Below, one piece after another: positions 14,963 to 20,560 of a DNA stretch of 20,560 nucleotides (position 1 is its first letter; each line of letters begins with the position of its first letter). The position numbers and the translations under genes are program-made. The DNA comes from Candidatus Poribacteria bacterium (GTDB lineage Bacteria > Poribacteria > WGA-4E > B28-G17): positions 1 to 20,560 of the forward strand of contig QNBQ01000001.1 in assembly GCA_003645735.1 (NCBI GenBank). Direction: 5' to 3'. The notes beneath the pieces were generated by a model. That model worked only from the letters and a program-made list of their open reading frames with translations, searched no databases and had not been told where the DNA came from.

Positions 14963-15792
14963 GGGAGGAGAAGCTCACCGCCCTGATCCTGACCGTCCTC
15001 TTATCGATCGCGGCGGCGCTTTACCTCTTCCCGGTCTATTGGATGGTCTCCACGGCGACTAAAACCAGGTTGGACGCCCTCTCCATCCCGCCCAAGTGGA
15101 TCTACAAACCCACCCTCGAGCATTTCAAAGCGATATTCTCCCGTGGGAGCGGAAGCTCCTTCGCACACCAGCTGCTCAACAGCTTCATCGTCTCCTTCGC
15201 CAGCACCGGCCTGGTGACGATCTTCGGATCGCTCGCCGGCTACGCCTTCTCAAGGTTTCCGCTGAAGGCCAAGGATGACCTGCTCTTCTTCATCCTCTCG
15301 ACCAGGATGTTGCCCCCCATAGTCGTGATCATCCCCCTGGCCGTCATGTATAGGTCGCTTGGGCTGTTCGACACCAGGCTCGGCCTCATCATCGCCTACA
15401 CCGTCTTCAACCTCTCCTTCGCCGTCTGGATGATGAAGAGCTTCGTGGACGAGATACCAAAGGAGTATGAGGAGGCGGCGATGGTGGACGGTTACTCCAG
15501 GCTACGGGCCTTCCTCAAGTTCGTCCTGCCGGAGATGAGGACGGGAATGGTCGCCACGGCGATCTTCAGCCTCATAACCTCCTGGAACGAGTTCACCTTC
15601 GCCCTGCTTCTGACCGCGGACAAGGCCCGCACCGCCCCGCCCTCGATCGCCCAGTCGATGGGCGTTTCGGGGACGAACTGGGGGTATATAGCCGCGGGAT
15701 CGCTGCTGCTGGTCATACCCGTTGCCGCCTTCACCTTCATCCTCAGGAAACACCTGCTCCGGGGCTTCACGTTCGGGGCGATAAAGGGGTGA
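14959..15792 (+). CDS. ABC importer permease 2 (MalG/UgpE-like)
   Basis: This is a 277-residue inner-membrane permease. The first helix is at about 6-30 (LTALILTVLLSIAAALYLFPVYWMVSTATK). Further hydrophobic segments follow, with the EAA loop YEEAAMVDGYSRLRAFLKFVLP at 170-191. The short cytoplasmic C-terminus, ending RGFTFGAIKG, is the standard ending of MalG-type permeases. The frame is open upstream inside permease 1, but the ATG at 14959 in the ATGA overlap is the right start: it begins the conserved MREEKLTALIL stretch and matches family length. It is the partner of permease 1. Confidence 0.95.
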   Translation: MREEKLTALILTVLLSIAAALYLFPVYWMVSTATKTRLDALSIPPKWIYKPTLEHFKAIFSRGSGSSFAHQLLNSFIVSFASTGLVTIFGSLAGYAFSRFPLKAKDDLLFFILSTRMLPPIVVIIPLAVMYRSLGLFDTRLGLIIAYTVFNLSFAVWMMKSFVDEIPKEYEEAAMVDGYSRLRAFLKFVLPEMRTGMVATAIFSLITSWNEFTFALLLTADKARTAPPSIAQSMGVSGTNWGYIAAGSLLLVIPVAAFTFILRKHLLRGFTFGAIKG

Positions 15793-15796
15793 GCGG

Positions 15797-15970
15797 ATGA
15801 GAAGAGCTGCAGCGAGGCTCGGCATACCGATCGCGGCGGCGATGATCCTGCTGGGGATCTTCATGATGTGCCAGCCCTTCTCCTTCGCGCTCTACCCAAA
15901 GGGGTTCGGGATGGTGGGCATCGGGACGGTTCTCTACATCGTCTGCTCGCACCTGAGGACGGAGGGGTGA
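15797..15970 (+). CDS. 57-residue two-helix membrane protein inside the ABC operon
   Basis: This is a small protein of 57 residues. It has a basic N-terminus (MRRAAAR), a hydrophobic helix at about 8-25, a short loop (CQPFSFALYPKGFG), a second helix at about 38-50 and a charged end (SHLRTEG). It starts 4 nt after the permease 2 stop, with a weak GAGCGG upstream. Its stop overlaps the GGAGGGG ribosome binding site of the first ATPase. The tight spacing on both sides argues that it is a real gene. Small membrane proteins also occur in rhizobial glycerol ABC operons (GlpU/DUF2160), but I see no sequence likeness. Function is unknown; an accessory subunit of the importer is an inference. Confidence 0.8.
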   Translation: MRRAAARLGIPIAAAMILLGIFMMCQPFSFALYPKGFGMVGIGTVLYIVCSHLRTEG

Positions 15971-15974
15971 TGGG

Positions 15975-17087
15975 ATGGCCGAGGTGAAGGTCGTCGGGCT
16001 GTGGAAGAGGTTCGGCGACGTGGAGGCTGTCAAGGGGATAACCTTCGAGGTCAAGGAGGGGGAGTTCGCCGTCATGTTGGGGCCGTCCGGCTGCGGTAAG
16101 ACCACCACGCTCAGGTGCATCGCCGGGCTTGAAAGGCCGGACGAGGGGGATATTCTGTTTAACGGGAGGAGGGTGAACGAGCTGAGGCCGTCGCAGAGGA
16201 ACATCGCCTTCGTCTTTCAGTTCTACGCCCTCTACCCCCACCTGACCGTCTGGGACAACATCGCCTTCCCCCTCAAGGCGGAGAAGCTGCCCAAGGAGGA
16301 GATCAGGAGGAGGGTGGAGGAGGTGTTGGAGATGTTGGATCTGAAGGGGCTGGAGCGGAGGAAGCCGAAGGAGCTGTCAGCCGGGCAGAAACAGAGGGTG
16401 GCGTTGGGGAGGGCGATGGTGCGCAGGCCGGAGGTCTTCCTGCTTGACGAGCCGCTAAGCAACCTGGACGCGAAGCTCAGGGAGAGGATGAGGGGCGAGC
16501 TCAAGAAGCTCCAGAGGAAGCTGGGCGCGACGACCATCTACGTGACCCACGATCAGATCGAAGCGATGTCGATGGCGGATAAGATCATCGTCATGAACGA
16601 GGGGAAGATACAGCAGATAGGGACGCCCCACGAGGTCTACCACAACCCGGCCAACCTGTTCGTGGCCAACTTCATAGGGAGCCCCGGCATGAACTTCATA
16701 AGGTGCCGATATGACAGGGAGGGCGGGAGGCTGAGGGATGAGTCTGGCGGGATCGAGATACCGCTGTCGGAGATCGCCCGCGAGAAGCTGGGATCGATCT
16801 CGACCGACGAGGTGATCATCGGGGTCAGACCCGAGGCCATCGAATTCCATCCCGGCCCCTCGCCCCGCGCGATCGAGGCGGGCGTCTACCTCGTGGAGCC
16901 GCTCGGGTCGGTCAACGTCGTGAACCTAGAGGTGGGCGGGGAGGTGATCAAGGCGGTGGCCGAGCCGGGCTTTTCGCCGTCGGTCGACGAAAAGGTCTGG
17001 ATCTCATTCAAAGAGGTGTCGCTCTTCGACGGGCGAGGCGGGGACTCGATAGGGGCGATGGGAGGTGAGGAGCTTTGGCGGAGGTGA
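15975..17087 (+). CDS. ABC importer ATPase 1 (MalK/UgpC-like), variant signature LSAGQ
   Basis: This is a 370-residue CUT1 ATPase. Walker A is GPSGCGKT at 36-43, the Q-loop is VFQFYALYPHL with Q82, Walker B is VFLLDE at 154-159, the D-loop is SNLDAKL, and the switch histidine is H192 in YVTHDQIEAM. The signature is LSAGQ (134-138) rather than LSGGQ. Residues from about 240 form the OB-fold regulatory domain (MOI-type), as in MalK and UgpC. The ATG at 15975 follows GGAGGGG by 7 nt. The gene overlaps the next ATPase by 13 nt. It probably pairs with ATPase 2 rather than forming a homodimer. Confidence 0.95.
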   Translation: MAEVKVVGLWKRFGDVEAVKGITFEVKEGEFAVMLGPSGCGKTTTLRCIAGLERPDEGDILFNGRRVNELRPSQRNIAFVFQFYALYPHLTVWDNIAFPLKAEKLPKEEIRRRVEEVLEMLDLKGLERRKPKELSAGQKQRVALGRAMVRRPEVFLLDEPLSNLDAKLRERMRGELKKLQRKLGATTIYVTHDQIEAMSMADKIIVMNEGKIQQIGTPHEVYHNPANLFVANFIGSPGMNFIRCRYDREGGRLRDESGGIEIPLSEIAREKLGSISTDEVIIGVRPEAIEFHPGPSPRAIEAGVYLVEPLGSVNVVNLEVGGEVIKAVAEPGFSPSVDEKVWISFKEVSLFDGRGGDSIGAMGGEELWRR

Positions 17088-18187
17088 GGCTGGAGGGGGT
17101 GTCGAAGAGGTTCGGCAGGATCCAGGCGATATGGCGGCTGACCTTCGAGGTGGAGGACGGGCAGTTCGCCGTCATACTGGGGCCGACGGGCGCCGGGAAG
17201 ACGACGACCCTCAGATGTGTGGCCGGGCTTGAGAGGCCCGATGAGGGCCACATCTACTTCGACGGCAGATGCGTGGATGGACTGTCGCCCGCCGAAAGGG
17301 ACGTGGCCTTCGTCTTCCAGAGCTTCGCGCTTTACCCCAGGCTGACCGTCTACGAGAACATCGCCTCGCCCCTCAAGGCCAGGGGAATGGGGAGGGATGA
17401 GATAGAGAGAAGGGTCAGGTGGGCGGCGGAGGTTCTGAGGATATCGCACCTCCTGGACAGGATGCCCGACCAGCTGAGCGGGGGCGAGATGCAGAGGGTG
17501 GCCTTGGGGAGGGCGATCGTCAGGGAGCCGAACGTCTTCCTGCTTGACGAGCCGCTCAGCAACCTAGATGCCAAGCTGAGGGAGGGGATGAGGACGGAGC
17601 TCAAGAAGCTCCAGACCGACCTGGGGGCGACCTTCCTCTACGCCACCCCCGATCACGCCGAGGCCCTCTCCATGGGGGACAAGATCATAGTCATCAACGA
17701 GGGGAGGATACACCAGATCGGCACCCCTCAGGAGATCTACGATCGGCCCGCCGACACGTTCGTCGCCTATTTCGTCGGCAGCCCGGGGATGAACCTGCTG
17801 CCCTGCCGCATCATCTCGGAGGGGGACAGGCTGTTTGCCGACATCGGCCCGGGGGCCTTCAGGGTCGAGCTTCCCCCCGAGGTCAAGGAGGGGCTGGAGG
17901 ATGCGACGACCCTGGGGATAAGGGCCGAGGAGGTCGAGGTGAGCCTCAGGGAGGAGAGGGGATGGCTGAGGGGGAGGATCTCGCTCGTCGAGACCCTAGG
18001 GGGATACAACATCGTCGAGGTTGATCTGGGCGGGATAGCTGTCAAAGCGAGAACCGATTTCAGCTTCTCCCCTCCCCCCGGAGCGGAGGTCTGGGTCAGG
18101 TTCAGGAGGGACAAGATCCGGCTCTTCGATCGGGAGGGGAGGGCCATCCCAAGCCCCGCCGCCTGTAAAGCTCCCTCAAACGCGTGA
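17075..18187 (+). CDS. ABC importer ATPase 2 (MalK/UgpC-like), switch histidine replaced by proline
   Basis: This is a 370-residue paralogue of ATPase 1. By eye 64 of the first 100 residues are identical, without gaps. Walker A is GPTGAGKT at 36-43, Q82 is present, the signature LSGGE at 134-138 is near-canonical, and Walker B is VFLLDE at 154-159. The switch region reads YATPDHAEAL: residue 192, histidine in nearly all ABC ATPases, is proline (CCC at 17648-17650), with a histidine two residues later. The C-terminal OB-fold domain is intact to about LFDREGRAI; the last 15 or so residues are unusual and run into the antisense pab remnant. The start is TTG at 17075 with GGAGGTGAGGAG upstream, overlapping ATPase 1 by 13 nt. 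Confidence 0.95.
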   Translation: MAEVRLEGVSKRFGRIQAIWRLTFEVEDGQFAVILGPTGAGKTTTLRCVAGLERPDEGHIYFDGRCVDGLSPAERDVAFVFQSFALYPRLTVYENIASPLKARGMGRDEIERRVRWAAEVLRISHLLDRMPDQLSGGEMQRVALGRAIVREPNVFLLDEPLSNLDAKLREGMRTELKKLQTDLGATFLYATPDHAEALSMGDKIIVINEGRIHQIGTPQEIYDRPADTFVAYFVGSPGMNLLPCRIISEGDRLFADIGPGAFRVELPPEVKEGLEDATTLGIRAEEVEVSLREERGWLRGRISLVETLGGYNIVEVDLGGIAVKARTDFSFSPPPGAEVWVRFRRDKIRLFDREGRAIPSPAACKAPSNA

Positions 18188-18776
18188 CGACCTCCGACCT
18201 CGAAACGCCTCTCCCGTCGATCTCGACCACCGGCGCGATCTCGATCACTGAGTTCGTTAAGAAAACGGCGTCCGAATCGAAAAGCTCGTCATAAGTCACC
18301 CTCCGCCCTCGTCACGCCCGGCAGCAGGCCCAGATCGACCGGCGAGGTGATCAGCGAGCCGCCTTTGAGAAGGAACAGGTTGCTCGTCGCGCCCTCAAGA
18401 AGGTTTCCCTCCCGGTCGACCAACAGCGCCTCGAAGGTGCCCCTCTCCCTCGCGTATCCCCTGGCGAGCAGGTTCTCGACGTATGAGATCAGCTTCATCC
18501 GGGCCATCCTGCCCGTCACCGACCGACCACCAGATCGCCCACCGGCTCCCCCTCCCCCGGCGTGACGGTCAACCTGATCCTCGAATCCGTTTCCTCAAGC
18601 CCGTTGGCCCTCAAAAGCTCAGCTATGGCCGTCCGAACCTCCTCGGGGTCGGAATCGGCCACTATGCCGCCGCCCACGTAGAAGTGGACGTATCCCTCCA
18701 GGACGAAGATCGTCCTTATGACGATGTTGCCGAAACGGGCCGGCTTGACGGGGCGGCGCGGCTGTGTTAGAATCAC
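18102..18776 (-). pseudogene. Decayed pabB-pabC (aminodeoxychorismate synthase/lyase) remnant
   Basis: Three short minus-strand reading frames read in order as one broken gene. The first (18516-18776) begins with the PabB C-terminal motif IRTIFVLEG...VGGGIVADSDPEE, then jumps straight to a PabC-like stretch (ELLRANGLEETDSRIRLTVTPGEG). The missing part would hold the end of PabB and the start of PabC. The second (18289-18519) is a class IV aminotransferase core: ARMKLISYVENLLARGYAR with the PLP lysine region, EALLVDREGNLLEGATSNLFLL, and LGLLPGVTRA. The third (18102-18299) resumes at TYDELFDSDAVFLTNSVIEIAPVVEIDGR. About 20-40 codons are missing at each junction, and the PabB body is gone. The remnant overlaps the 3' end of ATPase 2 and cannot make an active enzyme. 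Confidence 0.8.
18745..18773 (+). promoter_or_regulatory. Promoter of the SMP-30/LamG genes, inside the pab remnant
   Basis: TTGACG (18745-18750), 17-nt spacer, TAGAAT (18768-18773). Predicted start is near 18780, leaving about 29 nt to the ATG at 18809. The boxes lie within the first codons of the minus-strand pabB remnant. Confidence 0.7.
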
Positions 18777-18808
18777 CTCGCAAACCCGAGGCCTCGGGAG
18801 GGGAGGAG

Positions 18809-19672
18809 ATGAAAGGGGCTGCTTTAATCATCTGCTCGGTCATCTTCGTGGGGAGCGTCCTAGACGCCTCCTTCGGAGCGGAGGGATATTCCCTTGTGAA
18901 GGAGTGGGAGACGGCCAAAGTCCTCAAGGTGCCCGAATCCGTCTGTTACGACCCGGAGGCCAAGGTTCTCTACGTTTCCAACATCAACGGCGGCCCAGCC
19001 GAGAGGAACGGGAAGGGGTTCATCTCCAAGCTCTCCCCCGACGGGAAGATCTTGAAGCTCAAATGGGCCGTCGGCCTGAACGCGCCGAAAGGGATGGCGA
19101 TCTTCAAGGGCAAGCTTTTCGTCAGCGACATCGACCGGTTGGTCTGCATCGACCTGAGAAGCGGAAAGATCCTGAAAAGCTACAAAGCCGAGGGCGCCCT
19201 GTTCCTGAACGACGTGGCCGTCGATGAGAAGGGCAACGTTTACGTGTCCGACTCCTCGCCGCGTAACAGCGCCATCTACAGGCTGAGCGGCGGCAAATTG
19301 GAGATCTGGCTCAAAGGGCCGGAGATAAAAAGGCCGAACGGCCTGTTCTACAAGGACGGCGTGCTATACGTCGGCAGCTCGGGGGACGGCAGGATAAAAG
19401 CGGTGGACGTTAAGACGAAGAGGGTCAGGGATGTGGCGACCGTTGGGAGCATGATAGACGGGTTGATCCTGGACGAGGAGGGGTTCTTCATCGTGTCGGA
19501 TTGGCGCGGCAGGACGATGTTGGTGAGGGACGGGAAGGTCGAGGTTCTGATGGACACGACCGGGAAGGGGATAAACTCAGCCGATTTGGGATATATCCCC
19601 GAACGAAAGCTCGTTCTGATCCCGACCTTCTTCGACAACCGCGTCATGGCATACAAGCTGGTCGGGAGGTGA
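18809..19672 (+). CDS. Secreted SMP-30/gluconolactonase-like beta-propeller protein
   Basis: This is a 287-residue protein with a signal peptide (about 1-24, ending SFGA). The rest is a six-bladed propeller of the SMP-30/gluconolactonase/LRE-like family. Family metal-site residues appear in the right order: E43 in VPESVCYDP, N134 in FLNDVAVDEKGNVYVSDS, N177 in RPNGLFY, and D217 in MIDGLILDEEG, the position of the catalytic aspartate. A lactonase or similar hydrolase on a sugar lactone is possible, but these propellers are diverse and the substrate is unknown. The ATG at 18809 follows GGGAGGGGAGGAG. An upstream in-frame start (18764) lies in the promoter. The LamG gene follows after 4 nt. Confidence 0.85.
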   Translation: MKGAALIICSVIFVGSVLDASFGAEGYSLVKEWETAKVLKVPESVCYDPEAKVLYVSNINGGPAERNGKGFISKLSPDGKILKLKWAVGLNAPKGMAIFKGKLFVSDIDRLVCIDLRSGKILKSYKAEGALFLNDVAVDEKGNVYVSDSSPRNSAIYRLSGGKLEIWLKGPEIKRPNGLFYKDGVLYVGSSGDGRIKAVDVKTKRVRDVATVGSMIDGLILDEEGFFIVSDWRGRTMLVRDGKVEVLMDTTGKGINSADLGYIPERKLVLIPTFFDNRVMAYKLVGR

Positions 19673-19676
19673 TCCG

Positions 19677-20444
19677 ATGAGGCCGGCGATCGCAGTCCTC
19701 CTGATGGCGGCGGGGATTTCGGCATGGGCCGTGGATCCAACCGTCGTCCTCTACATGCCGTTCGACGATCCGCCTGAGGGGGATCTCGTGAGGGATCTGT
19801 CGATCTACGGGAACCACGGCAGGATAATCGGCGGGGTGAAGTGGAGGAAGGATGGCAAGTTCGGAGGCGCGATGGAGTTCCTCGGCAACGGGAAGATCGA
19901 GATCCCACACTCCGAGAGCCTGGATCTCTCGAAGGAGATGACGCTTCAGATCTGGTTCAAGACGGAAGTCCCTCAGAAGGGGAGGTTCCTGCTTTACAAA
20001 GTCCACATAGGGGCGGGCAGGAATTACGAGTGGGGGATATACCTGACGGGCGGCAGCAAGACCGTGTCGATGTATGTGGTCGATCCATCGGATCAGGTCA
20101 AGTTCGTCAGCGGCAACGGGAACTGGGGCGATGGGGAGTGGCATTTTCTGACGGGGACATACGACGGGGAGAAGCTCAGGTGTTACATAGACGGCGAGCT
20201 TGCGGGGGAGGTAGATTGGTCGAGGGATGTGAGGAGATCGGAGGGGCCCGTGGTGATCGGCACCTGGGGAGGGAACTTCTTCACGGGGATGCTGGACGAG
20301 GCGCGTATCCTCAAGGTAGCTCTGAGCCCGGAGCAGATAAAGAGGGAGTATGAGAGCGGCTACGAGACCTCGCCGGTCGATCCGGCGGGCGACCTTCCGA
20401 CGATGTGGGGGGAGATCAAGGGGGGCGGCCTGATCCCGCGTTGA
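19677..20444 (+). CDS. Secreted LamG (concanavalin A-like) domain protein
   Basis: This is a 255-residue protein. The signal peptide (1-18) ends AWA before VDPTVVLYMPFDDPPEGD. A single LamG/ConA-like jelly roll fills most of the rest. Its usual phrases are present: LYMPFDD, VRDLSIYGNHGRIIGG, GAMEFLGNGKIEIPHSESLDLSKEMTLQIWFK, DGEWHFLTGTYDGEKLRCYIDGELAG and GMLDEARILKVALSPEQIKREY. Such domains bind glycans and are abundant in Poribacteria and Planctomycetes. No catalytic domain is attached. The ribosome binding site GGGAGG overlaps the SMP-30 stop, so the two are coupled. A joint role in handling an external carbohydrate is an inference. Confidence 0.9.
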   Translation: MRPAIAVLLMAAGISAWAVDPTVVLYMPFDDPPEGDLVRDLSIYGNHGRIIGGVKWRKDGKFGGAMEFLGNGKIEIPHSESLDLSKEMTLQIWFKTEVPQKGRFLLYKVHIGAGRNYEWGIYLTGGSKTVSMYVVDPSDQVKFVSGNGNWGDGEWHFLTGTYDGEKLRCYIDGELAGEVDWSRDVRRSEGPVVIGTWGGNFFTGMLDEARILKVALSPEQIKREYESGYETSPVDPAGDLPTMWGEIKGGGLIPR

Positions 20445-20459
20445 AGATCGGCTGTAGAG

Positions 20460-20560
20460 ATGCGGGCTAAATCGCGCACGAGAACCTTCGTCCTCCTGCT
20501 GGGCATACCGCTCATAATCGCCAACGCCTTCTGGATGATGCACGCCTCCATCTGGAACGC
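20460..20560 (+). CDS. N-terminus of a membrane protein, truncated by the window edge
   Basis: Thirty-three codons are visible. A basic start (MRAKSRTRTF) is followed by a hydrophobic segment (VLLLGIPLIIANAFWMM) and then HASIWN. This looks like the first transmembrane helix of an integral membrane protein. It lies 15 nt after the LamG stop without a clear ribosome binding site. The family cannot be told from this length. Confidence 0.5.
   Translation, partial: MRAKSRTRTFVLLLGIPLIIANAFWMMHASIWN

Noticed and set aside
18516..18776. The pabB-like fragment as a genuine short gene
   Set aside because: It joins parts of two enzymes with the middle missing and ends in a frame break followed by further parts of the same enzyme.
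1..20560. CRISPR arrays, tRNA or rRNA genes, insertion sequences
   Set aside because: I saw no regularly spaced repeats, cloverleaf arms, rRNA motifs or transposase motifs on either strand.

Overview
The window is about 20.5 kb of GC-rich bacterial DNA with tightly packed genes, frequent ATGA or TGAxATG junctions, strong GGAGG-type ribosome binding sites and several TTG starts. Gene content suggests a poorly sampled Gram-negative-type lineage. Pointers are secreted LamG, SMP-30, Reg_prop and squalene-cyclase-like proteins, an MDR dehydrogenase lacking its zinc site, and a CUT1 sugar-type ABC importer. This mix is what I would expect of Candidatus Poribacteria or a neighbouring Planctomycetes-like lineage, but that placement is an inference from content. 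I see no rRNA, tRNA, CRISPR array or transposase.

Region 1 (1-6200, minus strand) is a housekeeping translation and secretion operon: ffh, rpsP, khpA, ylqD, trmD, rplS, rnhB, yraN, then a secreted beta-propeller gene that runs off the left edge. The order matches the classical ffh-rpsP-ylqC-ylqD-rimM-trmD-rplS cluster, except that rimM is absent. Two near-consensus promoters precede ffh. A strong hairpin with a T tract sits between khpA and ylqD and probably acts as an internal terminator or attenuator.

Region 2 (6190-10940) starts with a divergent promoter that drives an MDR dehydrogenase and a GNAT acetyltransferase. The GNAT gene converges, with a 4-nt overlap, on a minus-strand pair: a secreted squalene-cyclase-fold protein followed by a membrane-anchored TPR protein. 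Upstream of the pair lie an intergenic inverted-repeat element and a class II fructose-bisphosphate-type aldolase with its own promoter. That promoter is back to back with one that seems to give a leaderless dprA mRNA.

Region 3 (10900-18190, plus strand) holds dprA, an Ig-like lipoprotein gene ending in a strong terminator, and a six-gene ABC importer operon. The operon encodes a binding protein, two permeases, a 57-residue two-helix membrane protein and two different ATPases. The two ATPases carry complementary defects: LSAGQ in the first, and loss of the switch histidine in the second. A heterodimer would therefore have one intact and one degenerate ATP site. This is the most interesting signal in the window.

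Region 4 (18100-20560) has a minus-strand pabB-pabC remnant broken by several deletions, overlapping the 3' end of the second ATPase gene. A promoter inside the remnant faces away from it and drives a secreted SMP-30-like propeller and a secreted LamG lectin-fold protein. A truncated membrane protein gene begins at the right edge.
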